Source: Aradus depressus (taxonomy: Eukaryota; Arthropoda; Insecta; Hemiptera; Aradidae). From it: 64,000 nt of DNA. How positions within the stretch are numbered: the first letter of the stretch is position 1; every line of letters begins with the position of its first letter. The stretch lies in the NCBI GenBank assembly GCA_963662175.1, contig OY759224.1, positions 33,241,489-33,305,488 on the forward strand, read 5' to 3'. Of the stretch, positions 45,991 through 55,685 are shown piece by piece. The notes beneath the pieces are model-generated. The model was not told where the DNA came from. It worked only from the letters and a program-made list of their open reading frames with translations, and did no database searches. Made by a program: the position numbers and the translations under genes.

Positions 45991-46311
45991 ATATTATCAA
46001 TGGGAGTCATCCTGTAAATTTTTGGTGAAATGTATTCGAAGTTATGAAATTGGGTAGTAGCGTAGGGGGGAACTATAAAATCAATATATTTATTAAAAGT
46101 GTATTATTACATTAACGTTTGTTCGCTTTCGGAACCCTTCAATGTGTGACCTGATCACACTTCTCAGCAATATTTAGAACTACACTCTTTGTGTTTCTTC
46201 CCATGCGTGCGCTGTATTTCCAAAAATCCTTTATTTGGCTGAAACTCAGTGTTTTCATTATTTCCTTTTTTCTCATAGTTTGGTTGTTTGTTAAGAGCCT
46301 AGTTTATCCAG

Positions 46312-46314
<3 letters not shown>

Positions 46315-46343
<29 letters not shown>
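46315..46343. repeat. 29-base C homopolymer
   Basis: An unbroken C run. Its length in the assembly may be inexact. Confidence 0.95.
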
Positions 46344-46344
<1 letters not shown>

Positions 46345-46461
46345 TTTTAACCGGGGGATTATGGAACACTTAACGGATTATGTCTGCCTGGCTGTAGAGA
46401 TGAGGTCGCTTGTATAATTGGACCCCACCCCAACATTGCTCCACTGAAACATCTAATTGTG

Positions 46462-46690
46462 TCCTATAGGTTAGGTTAGGTTTTATGACTCATGCCCGGG
46501 CTTTAACTACGAGGTCATATCGCCTACTACCAGAGCGCTCTTTCGTCACGTCATGAGCCCGACTCTATTGTGGGAGTCCTAAATTTTGCCTACCCTAAAT
46601 TTTTTATACACCTAGGGCAAGGGTCTTTAACGAGTATCTGACATCGTACAGGCTCGGGAACATCGCTTAACGTGCCATCCGAAGGACGGT
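46462..46690 (-). mobile_element. SINE, 5'-truncated, telomere-type tail
   Basis: GGTTAGGTTAGGTTTTATGA tail complement at the left; body to CCATCCGAAGGACGG. Confidence 0.88.
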
Positions 46691-47284
46691 TCTTCAATAG
46701 TTTCGCTATAATAATCTCATCTGTGTCCGATTTTAAGAGTTAATATCTGTATATATACATGTATCTAATTTATTAGCTATCTTTATGTATACATTTTCAT
46801 TACGTATCCTTACCATGTTTGCAGGGAAATCTTCTTTCGTATCTAATGTTTGGGACTTTGACATAAGGACGTTTTCATCTATTCCGTTTCCTATTCTTCT
46901 GAAGGGATATATTTCTTGGTTCAGGCTTTTCTCATCTTGAAGCGTATGTGGTTCCCAGTTCATAAAGTCTTCCCTATTTCCTATATTCATATGTGGTCAG
47001 GTTCTTGCAGACCAGACTCATCAGGCGGTTCGCTACTTACCAGGCATCTTCATCGCGGGTTTTATCCTCTTCCTTGTCTCATCGACAGATTCTGTTAGCG
47101 GACTCCATTATATGACAGCTGAAGGGACAGTTATCTGTTAGCCGACACCTGTGTCCAGTTGGAGCACGAGTCACCACTCCCCTAATCCGATTATTCTCTT
47201 CATGGTTCTATCCTAGGTAGGATTGGGAAATCCACTCACACTGCTCTGTAGCCTGCGGGCTCCCACATTATATCATGGTTTTGT
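46691..47284. other. Unassigned segment with coding-like minus-strand frame
   Basis: Minus-strand frame 46733-46990 (starts MNIGNREDFMNWEPHTLQDE) has no recognised domain, and the flanking sequence has stops in all frames. It may be a decayed transposon ORF. Confidence 0.3.
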
Positions 47285-47700
47285 TACTTCTCCAGTACAG
47301 GAAATAAGGAAATTTACTAATCGGTCAGAAATTTCACCGGAATTTCACATTTTTCTAACCCATAATTCGAAAATATAAAAATAAAGTTTTCGCTCTCCCT
47401 ACAAATCAGTTTGGGCTAAAAATCAATATTTGACTTACATAGTGGCTACTATATTTTGTGTCGATACATTAATTATATACTCAGTTATTAGGGTTTTTAT
47501 AATAAGCTGCCGTGTAATCCCCCTCCCCCTTCTGTCGATTTCACTGAAAATCATTAGCTGTCCTCCTTACAGGGTTCTGGATCAACATAAAGTATCATGT
47601 CGATACATTCATTCTATCGGAAGTTATCGTATTCATCATTCAATATATATATACATATATATATATTCTTTTTTGGAATCCCATGATCGGAATATATAAA
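47285..47700 (-). repeat. Family B repeat
   Basis: TTTTCGCTCTCCCTACAAAT, module with ATCATGTCGATACATTCATT, and end with GGAATCCCATGATCGG. A TA microsatellite lies at about 47643-47667. Confidence 0.7.
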
Positions 47701-48610
47701 ATTTCGGCCTCAGAGTGTCAACATAGACAGATTCAACTTCCATACCTTCTTCTGGCCCATAATAAGAATGAGTTTTCAAATATTTTCTATTATATAAGCA
47801 ACGCTTTGAAACCAACGTATTTTATATATTTTATTTCCATATTAGTTAGCTAGTTATTATGACTCATGCCCGGGCTTTAACTATGAGGTCATATCGTCTA
47901 CTACCAGAGCGCTCTTTCGTCACTCTGGTGGACATGAGCCCGACTCTACTGTGAGAGTCCTAAATTTTGTCTACCCTAAATTTTTTATTCACCTAGGACA
48001 GGGGTCTTTAACGAGTACCTGACGTACAGTCTCGGGACCATCGCTTAACGTCCGATCCGAAGGACGGCGTGCTTAAGTTTGTTTTACCTCTCAGATAAAA
48101 TAAACTAAGGGCCTCGCTCGGGTTTCGAACCCACGTTCTTGTGCTCAGAAGGCAAGCACACATACCACTGAGCTACCGGCGCCCTCTTTTTCCATATTAT
48201 ATTTATGTTTAACCTCCATCCCCCCTCCATATTTAATTTCTTTGTATTATTATTATTAGTATTAATTATTTGTATTTACGTATTTTCTTTATACATTTTT
48301 ATTCGTTTTTTTTTTCTCTGTAATATTACTTTTCCTTCTGTTTTCTCTTAATCTCTATTATTACTTTCATTTATTTCCATATTAAAATAAAAATCATATT
48401 AATTTATTTTATTTATTTTGTACTTTATTCTCACTTTTAGCTTTGCATCTATCTATTCAACAAAATGAATGTATTGTTCATTTTATTTAGTTAATCTGAT
48501 AATTTTGTGCAAAGGTTCCTTTATATATTATAGTCATTCCCATCTATAATTTTCAATATGTAAATGTTAATGTTGGAATTGTAATGATCAGTTACCGCTA
48601 GCTCTTTTAA
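47701..48610 (+). mobile_element. LINE 3' end with nested SINE
   Basis: CTCAGAGTGTCAACATAGAC and CTGGCCCATAATAAGAATGA match the coding tail at 100-175. The 3' UTR continues after the SINE (TCCATATTTAATTTCTTTGT) and ends near 48600. The element is the same family as 1-765. Confidence 0.75.
47845..48188 (-). mobile_element. SINE, full length, 11-bp target-site duplication
   Basis: TTTCCATATTA at 47834-47844 and 48189-48199 flank a complete 344-bp copy inserted in the LINE 3' UTR. Here the tail is of the CTAA/ACTA type (GTTAGCTAGTTATTATGACT) rather than pure CCTAA. Confidence 0.95.
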
Positions 48611-48905
48611 CGATCATTAGGATCTTTATGAAATTTGTGGCGTCTTTATAAGTTCAAGTATAAACGATGTGGCATCTGAGAATTTCGAACGGGCAGAGGG
48701 AGGCTTGTTCGGCCTATCTAACCCAAAGTTACTAATCTGGCAGATACGTGACTAATCTGCTTCAAGTTACTAAACGTTATGCCCAGGTATCCTCCCAGTT
48801 GTAATTATATTACAACCTTAACATTCGTGGGAGAATGTTGAGGTATTGATTCCTGAATCATTCTGAGAATGTACAAAAGGTACATTTGAAGGCCTATATT
48901 TTTGA
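48611..48905. other. Possible Helitron-module remnant
   Basis: AGCTCTTTTAACGATCATTA, GTGGCATCTGAGAATTTCGAACGG and GGGCAGAGGGAGG follow the order of the 147-bp Helitron minisatellite but are strongly diverged. Confidence 0.35.
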
Positions 48906-49525
48906 TGTGAAAACGTCTATTCGCTCGTTAAGCACAGTGATAGCTGGTCAAACTTTCTTGTGTTACAAAATACCGTCAGATTTCAATCGATAATAACTAC
49001 GAGACTAATAATGCGATAACAACGGTTGAGGTCACAATGGATAGAGCATGTCAGTACGTGTTTGTTGTGCAGTGTTTGTTTTGCATGTGACGTTATCGGG
49101 CTTGTGTGGACTCCGCCGGATGATTGTTGCAAATTAGCGTTGTGTAAAATTAGAAATTAGTGTAGCGTGATAACGCGTTTAGGTAGGACGTTGATTCGGG
49201 TGTCATTGTAAAGAGCTTGAGGAGCACTACTAGGACTCAAAGTGAAACAATAAAATATTCGCCATAATATATGTAAAAATCGGTATTAAATTGAAAATTG
49301 CAAAATAATTAAAGATGTCGACTTATATGAATCGTAAATATGCGCGGAATTATAGAAAACGCAAATCAGAGGAAAGCTTGCATCAAAAGAAATTTAAAAA
49401 ACCTAAAAAGTCTAGTGCCGAGCAAATGCAAGAGCTACGGCAGCATCGAAAAGAAAATGAAAAATGATTTTATCCCGACGTTTTCACGGAAAATCTACGG
49501 CGTGGACCATGACTACGCCTTAATG
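48906..49525 (+). mobile_element. Family E element, copy 1 (truncated ORF)
   Basis: About 615 bp, well over 90% identical by eye to 57646-58265. Begins GAAAACGTCTATTCGCTCGT. A frame starting at ATG 49329 reads MNRKYARNYRKRKSEESLHQ and KKFKKPKKSSAEQMQELRQH, then stops after HRKENEK. The rest of the protein is missing in both copies. The peptide is very basic, like the N-terminus of a transposon-encoded protein. Class unknown. Confidence 0.6.
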
Positions 49526-49884
49526 TTTTTTTTTCTCCTGAGATTCTGTACACAATTACAATTGGAGTTAGATATTGTGACTCATGCCGGGCTTTACTAG
49601 GTCAGATCGCCTACTACCAGAGCGCTCTTTCATCACCCTGATGGACATGAGCTTGACTCAACTCTGGGAATTCTAAATTTTGCCTACCTGGGTTTGTTCA
49701 CCTATAGGGTAAGGGTCTTTAACGAGTACCCAATATCGCACAGGCTCCAGACTATTACTTAACGACACATCTGAAGGACGGCATGCTCAAGATTCTTTCA
49801 CTTCCTAGATAAAAAAACCTAAGGTCGGCCCGGTTTCGAACTCGCGATCTTCAGCTCAGTAGGCAAGCTCTGAGCTACCAGCGG

Positions 49885-50828
49885 ACAGTGTGAAGTTTAT
49901 GAGCTTTGATTTTCAAAATTCGAGCCCCCGCTCAATTTTTGATCAATTTGGATGAAACTAGGTGCAAAATATTTGTGAAAGCTGGCTTTTTATCAGATAA
50001 CTGCGGGTTTCACAATGAAGGTATTATATGCCAGTGGCAAAAATAGCCAATATATTGAATTTGGACCACTTTAGGCCAAAATGACAACATTAGGACCACT
50101 TTTGGCTAAAATGAATATTGAATTCGTAATTAGCGACCCAAAAAACATTAATTTAAGTTAGATGTTTGCTAGCGACTGTAGATTTCAAAATGCTGGGGGT
50201 ATTGAGGGTCAGTCAATGAAGAAAACACTATTCAAATGCCAACGTTTCGATATATTTCATATGATCATCAGGGCCTAACAAACATGGGGGTATCAAGATT
50301 AGAAAAATATAATGGGTGATCGATTAAAATTATATATAGGTACATAAATATACATTCACTCATACAACTCCACATAAATACATATATACATCCTAATACA
50401 TTCACATACATATACACATTGATGAACAACAAGGAAACTTACTATGAATATAGATGGTTGAGGAGAAGGCATGAAGACTGTGAGGCCTTACGTTCAACTA
50501 AGGGTACAGAAGGGTCGAGGGTAACAGATAATGTTGGCATTTGAATAGTGTTTTCTTCATTGACTAACCCTCAATACCCCCAGAATTTTAATTTCAGTTG
50601 TAAAAATCCGTTAACAAAAACTTAAACAAAAAAAATTAAATGTTTAAAAGAATTTCGCGGGGTTTTGGCTGCTGTCAATTGGCATATAATACCTTGATTG
50701 TGAAACCCCCAGTTACCTGATAAAAAACCAGCTTTCACAAATATTTTGCACCTAGTTTCATCCAAATTGATCGAAAATTGAGCGGGGGCTCAAATTTTGA
50801 AAATTAAAACTCATAAATTTCACACTGT
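49885..50828. mobile_element. 944-bp MITE with ~145-bp inverted ends
   Basis: Ends ACAGTGTGAAGTTTATGAG and CTCATAAATTTCACACTGT. Arms extend to about 50030 and from about 50690, including AGCTGGCTTTTTATCAG/CTGATAAAAAACCAGCTTT. Target-site duplication GCGG. Contains the inverted element at 50190-50585. Confidence 0.85.
50190..50585. mobile_element. Inverted-end element with hammerhead-like core
   Basis: Arms of about 50 bp: CTGGGGGTATTGAGGGTCAG at 50190 and CTAACCCTCAATACCCCCAG near 50583, with GAAGAAAACACTATTCAAAT and its complement. On the minus strand 50241-50271 reads CTGATGA, a stem II of ATAT/ATAT type with one bulge, GAAAC and the palindrome ACGT followed by T. GGC after this can pair with GCC before the core. 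The right arm lacks a second core. No clear target-site duplication. Confidence 0.65.
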
Positions 50829-50959
50829 GCGGCGCCCTTATTACCATTAGATATTTATTGTTGTAAAATATTTGCGCAAAACCAGAGTTATCGTTGTTGT
50901 GTGTCATCATCTGAGATCATATGTCACTTTCAGAAACTACAATATCTCACGTTATCATT

Positions 50960-51011
50960 GTTTTTTTTTTTTTTTTTTTTTTTTTCTTCTTTTTCCTTTT
51001 TTTTTTTACAT
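50960..51011. repeat. T-rich low-complexity run
   Basis: Long T runs broken by CTTC. A 163-codon frame across it (50872-51363) is an artefact of T-run plus antisense SINE. Confidence 0.85.
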
Positions 51012-51153
51012 TCACCAGCTCGTTTTATTATATAATTATAAAGAAAAAGTTCTTGGCGAAAGGATACAAGAAATAGAATTGAAAAATTATATCATGTTGA
51101 AGGGAGGAGCATTAATTACATACTTGAGGTCTCACAAAAACAAACATAAATAT

Positions 51154-51378
51154 AAGGTTAGGTTAGGTTCTTATGACTCATGCTCGGGCTTTAACTACGA
51201 GGTCATATCGCCTACTACCATAGCGCTCTTTCGTCACTCTGGTGGACATGAGCCCGACTCTACTGTGGGAGTCCTAAATTTTGTCTATAATAATTTTTAT
51301 TCACCTAGGGCAGGGGTCTTTAACGAGTACCTGACATCGTACAGGCTCGGGATCATCGCTTAACGTCCAATCCGAAAG
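51154..51378 (-). mobile_element. 5'-truncated SINE with 12-bp target-site duplication
   Basis: AAACATAAATAT at 51142-51153 and 51379-51390. Tail AAGGTTAGGTTAGGTTCTTA. Truncated before the tRNA head, yet a clean duplication is present, as expected for 5' truncation during target-primed reverse transcription. Confidence 0.9.
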
Positions 51379-51776
51379 AAACATAAATATTTCCAAATGG
51401 GACTATCTAATTTATCGTCATGAAATTTTATAAAGAAATTCAAAACCCCCCACCTAATATCTATGGTCACAGGGAATAAGTTGTTAAGTCGAAAAATTGC
51501 CAAAATGAGTTAAGTGTACTGTGATCATGTCCCAAGCCACCTGAGCACTGTGAAGAAGTTGGGAGCTCAGGACTCTAATACTTTAGGAATTATAAAGATG
51601 TAGGTTTCTTGGTATCTCGTAAAATTGTGTATGTTCTCGGTTAAATCAACTTAATCTACTTCTTTGAGGAATCATTAACGAAATAACTGCATTTAACCAT
51701 TTATTCAACCATTCCAAGTGAAGAGGGCGTTTTCAATTAAATCAACTTGCTCAACTTTAGAGAGGCATCATTCACG

Positions 51777-52570
51777 AGTATTTCAAAAAGTATGGTTAAT
51801 AATTAGGTAAGTGATGGGGAATGATTAGGTAACTAAGAGAAAATCCAAGAAAATATTAACAATATTCATTTTATTTCTTGGTGATAGTCAGATGTAGTGG
51901 ACTAACTTGTTAAATAAGTAATAAGATTTATCAGTCTCACATATTTTTTATTTATACCACAACTAGCTTCGGCAATTTGCCATCATCAGGTGGTGAATCT
52001 TTCTAGAGAAGAGGTCAAGGGATAAGATCGAGTATCATCAGTGTCCAGCTGGTCCCTGATGATACTCGATCGTATCCCTTGACCTCTTCTCTAGAAAGAT
52101 TCACCACCTGATGATGGCAAATTGCCGAAACTAGTTGTGATATAAATAAAAAATATGTGAGACTGATAAATCTTATTACTTATTTAATATTCATTTTCAT
52201 TCACTCCTATAGATTTAGAAGGTATGTGATTAATAATGTTGCAAACATAATTTATTTATTCCAAAAACTGGATTTACACGATTAATGCAAAAGTAAAGAA
52301 GTGCTACCCTGAAAAATTACGAATTTAGACTTACCAATTTATTCCCTGTGACCACAGATATATTCCCGCTTAATCAGCCAAAGAGGTGGGTGGTCAGAGG
52401 AAGACGCTGATAACTGCCGATGAATAGGTGGACATTTAGCCTGAGGATGCAGAAGCCCTTATTAGCACTTAGTCAACTATAGATTGGTTACGGAAGGAAA
52501 GTGCATACTTTATTGATTAATCATTTCTGTATAGTCACACATTTTCGCTGATTGACGACTTTTTTTTAAT
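51777..52570 (+). repeat. Segment duplicated at 55791-56232, containing a foldback insertion
   Basis: TTTCAAAAAGTATGGTTAAT to ATTTCTGTATA matches 55789-56235 except for the element at 51873-52185. The right part (52360-52570) is family B-like (TAACTGCCGATGAATAGG, CTGATTGACGACTTTTTT). Confidence 0.85.
51873..52185. mobile_element. Foldback element with two hammerhead-like cores
   Basis: Target-site duplication AATATTCATTTT at 51861-51872 and 52186-52197. A short unique left part is followed by an inverted repeat (about 51915-52050 / 52055-52185). Plus-strand core 52108-52136: CTGATGA, T, GGCA...TGCC stem, GAAAC, palindrome ACTAGT, T. Minus-strand core 51961-51989 has GAAGC instead of GAAAC. 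On the minus copy, ACCAC before the core pairs with GTGGT after the predicted cleavage site, forming a 5-bp stem I. Confidence 0.85.
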
Positions 52571-52925
52571 ATTAATTTTAACAGTTTTTACAATTAACTT
52601 GATGCCTTCATTTGTGTTTTAAATATTCATTAGATATGTAATAATAGTAATTATTTTTTATTATGCGTATATAATTTGAAAATTATAGTTACAGGTTTTT
52701 TCACAACATGCATTTATCAAACTTTGATAATACTTTGAATAATTCAGTTTTTTTTGTGTCATAATTTTTTTGTAAATTAAATAATTATAAACAAATATGT
52801 AGACATGCTTCAAATAACATTTATATTCAATTGTTATGTAAATAACGAATTCGAGATATATAGATCCACACATTATTTTTACTGTTTTTGTAAAAGGTAT
52901 TACGAAAAAATTGAATAAATAAATA
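52571..52925. other. Unassigned AT-rich spacer
   Basis: No repeat or gene recognised. Confidence 0.45.
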
Positions 52926-52926
52926 A

Positions 52927-53250
52927 AGAGGGCGCCGGTAGCTTAGTGGTATGCGTGTTTGCCTTCTCAGCTCAAGATCGTGGGTTCGAAACCCGACCGA
53001 GGCCCTAGGTAAAATAAACTTAAGGACGCCGTCCTTCGGATGGGACGTTAAGCGATGGTCCCGAGTCTGTACGATGTCAGGTACTCGTTAAGGTCCCCTG
53101 CCCTAGGTCAATAAAAATTTAGGGTAGGCAAAATTTAGGACTCTCACAGTAGAGTCGGACTCATGTCCACCAGATTGAAGAAAGAGCGCTCTTATAGTAG
53201 GTGATATGACCTCATAGTTAAAGCCCGGGCATGAGTCATAATAACTAACT
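52927..53250 (+). mobile_element. SINE, nearly full length
   Basis: GAGGGCGCCGGTAGCTTAGT head, B box GGTTCGAAACCCG, tail CATAATAACTAACTAAATAA. AAATAAA on both sides suggests a target duplication in AT-rich DNA. Confidence 0.92.
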
Positions 53251-53349
53251 AAATAAATTTATTTTTGGTTTCACTACAACAGAACTTGTACAGCACTCTA
53301 GAAGCGGAGTTAGGAACTGTACCAGAATACACAGTTATTACTTCAATAA

Positions 53350-54062
53350 CGTTTTTTTTATTCCCCATACCCGAAGTTACGTAATCGGTCAAAAATTCGA
53401 TGCGGAGTTTTCATCGGATTTTCATGTTTTCCGTCCTACGATTCCAAATATGAAAAGAAAAATGTCTTAAGTGTGTGTTTGTCTGTCAACTCGATAACTC
53501 CCGATAAAATGAATGTATCGATAGAACATTTTATATGTGGATGCAGAACCCTCTAACGACGACACCTATAGTTGTTCAGCCAAATCGTCCAAAGGAAAGG
53601 AGACTTAACATAAAAAATCCATTAACTGCCGTTGAATGTATCGACACAAAATTTTATATGAGAATTCAAAACCCTTTATGACACTTATTAATTTTCAGCG
53701 GATCGGCAGAGTGCAAGTGTTCAGAGGGGTTCTCAACTTAAAAACGCCATTAACAATTTAATAAATATATCGACATGAAATTTCATATTTAAAGTCACGA
53801 TATCCAACGGGGGGAGGGGGGGGGGGGGGGGGGGGAGGAGGGGGTTCAGGGGAGGGGCTCAATTCAAAAACCCTAATAACTGCGGATGTAATATATTTAT
53901 CGACACAAAATTCAGTATGATGATTCAGGAACCCCTATGTAGATCAGCTGTTTAATATTAGTGCAAACTGTCGACTGGTTTTGGAGGGGAAGCGAAAAGT
54001 TAATTGATTAATTCGTTCTGGGGAAGTACATTGACGGTGATTCGCTGACTTTTTTTTTTTAA
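53350..54062 (+). repeat. Family B repeat, complete
   Basis: CGAAGTTACGTAATCGGTCA start, all modules, and end GACGGTGATTCGCTGAC plus T-run. Contains a G-run at 53809-53844. This is the longest copy (about 710 bp). Confidence 0.82.
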
Positions 54063-54308
54063 ACATATTCTTCTAGTATCTAGTTAATGTACCTGACCTG
54101 TGGTGGACGATATTCGATATGATACCATTCAAATTTCCATGACCCAATGCAGTGGCGCAAGCAAAAACTGTATTTCAAGACATAGTTATAGTTATGAAAG
54201 ATATTATAATGATTACATCAACACAATATTCTCATACGGAACCCTTCAGTGTGTTACCTAACATCTTTTTAATATTATATTTATTTATTATAATTTTTTA
54301 TTTTTCAG

Positions 54309-54454
54309 CTTCAACGAGATTTGTTAAATGTGAAAAATGCCATCATTTTTTCGTTGTTCTATCCGAAATGGACGCCAAAAGAAGTGTCAAAGAGCAGGCT
54401 CGAGAAGAAATGAAAGGAGGATACGTTCGAAAACCACCTCCCCCTCCGAAAAAG
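54309..54454 (+). CDS. clpX: ClpX exon 3 (second half of zinc-binding domain)
   Basis: After acceptor TTTTTCAG, reads (S)[19 protein letters not shown], then [20 protein letters not shown] and RKPPPPPKK, ending at donor GTAAAC (54455). [16 protein letters not shown] is the signature of animal ClpX and supplies the second Cys-x2-Cys pair, completing the zinc site begun in exon 2. The proline run before KK is also typical. The first Ser codon is split with exon 2 (T|CT), and the exon ends in phase 0, matching exon 4. The upstream ATG-started frame at 54152 is intronic. Confidence 0.97.
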
Positions 54455-55460
54455 GTAAACCACTTTTCCTTTTCTTACTTACAAATCTGTCAGTTTTACT
54501 AACAAACTGAAAAAAATACCGGGTGGTCCACCATAAACCCGAAAAAAAAAATTGGGGTTAAAAACGTACATCAAAAAAGGAGTAAAACGCCGCCAACCGC
54601 AGCTCTCTATCTGAAACCGTCTAGAGATATGATTTGTTAAAAGTATTTTTCAGAATTAACACGACTCTATAAGATAAGGCTCGTTGTGGTTTCGTTGGAC
54701 GGGAAATTTTTCGCTCTTTCCGAAACGTTAGTCAAAAGTGCAAATTCGTGTCCCAGAAGCTGAGAAAAATGCTTATTTCGGTATCAGGTCGTGTTAATTC
54801 TGAACAAATTTTTTAAAAAATCATATGTCAACTCAAAAATACCAAAATGGCCGATGTAATGAATGGATGGACACAAAATTTAGTATGAGGATTCAGAAAC
54901 CACTTTAAGTCAAATATTCAGTTTTAGCCCAAAGGGTCGTAAGACTTTGGAGGGAGAGCGAGAACATAATTGATTATTAATTGTTGGAGAAGTACATAAC
55001 CGGTAATTCACCGATGACTTTTTTTATTTATTTTTATTATATATTTCTCATTTTTCTTAGTATTACTGCTTCGAATTATCATTACGCATTAAAAACTGCA
55101 AGAGATCCATTGATTTTTTTGTCAATACAATTATTGATGTGACTCGCTTGCCAATTATTGTTTAATTGTCTAATTAACAAGTGAAGCGAGTCATTGATTT
55201 TGTTCATATGTTATACGATATTATGGGAACCTGTCCCGGATTTACGCCAAATGTTGTACAAATATTCATTAGTTCACCTGACAGAACCCTATTGTTCTTG
55301 ATTTTACTCGATATTCCAACTAACGTAATTCTCACTTACATAAATGATAATATACATGAACCGAACAGTCCAGCCAGTTCTGTCATTCAGAATTGTGTTA
55401 CATTGAAAAGGTTTTCTTAGAACGAATTGAAAATTATTTTTTTATAATAAAAATAAAAAT
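54455..55460. other. ClpX intron 3, first part
   Basis: Contains a family B fragment at about 54830-55030 (GCCGATGTAATGAATGGATG ... ATTCACCGATGACTTTTTT). A short inverted repeat GACTCGCTT/AAGCGAGTC at about 55140-55195 precedes an unrecognised 79-codon frame (55181-55420, starts MKRVIDFVHMLYDIMGTCPG). Confidence 0.5.
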
Positions 55461-55464
55461 ACCT

Positions 55465-55685
55465 CGGTGAATCACCGACTGTGTACTTCCCCATCACGAA
55501 TTATTCAATTATGTTTTCGCTCTCCCTCAAAGCCAATCGTCCGTTTGGAGTAAAACTCAATATTTGACTTACATCCACATACTAAATGTTGTATTGATAC
55601 ATTCGTCGAGCTCCCCTCTGACCCCCTCCCCTATGGCTGATTTCACTGAAAATGTATATATAATGTCCTTATAAGGCTTTTAAAA
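55465..55685 (-). repeat. Family B fragment cut by a Tigger element
   Basis: TCGGTGAATCACCGACTGTG and CTTCCCCATCACGAATTATT; interrupted at 55686. Confidence 0.75.

Larger units (their letters stand above)
49574..50838 (-). mobile_element. SINE interrupted by a MITE
   Basis: SINE complement at 49574-49884 (ACTCATGCCGGGCTTTACTA ... GAGCTACCAGCGG) resumes at 50829-50838 (GCGGCGCCCT). The MITE at 49885-50828 is inside it with GCGG on both sides. Confidence 0.85.

Noticed and set aside
50872..51363. 163-codon open frame
   Set aside because: It runs through a poly-T tract and an antisense SINE.
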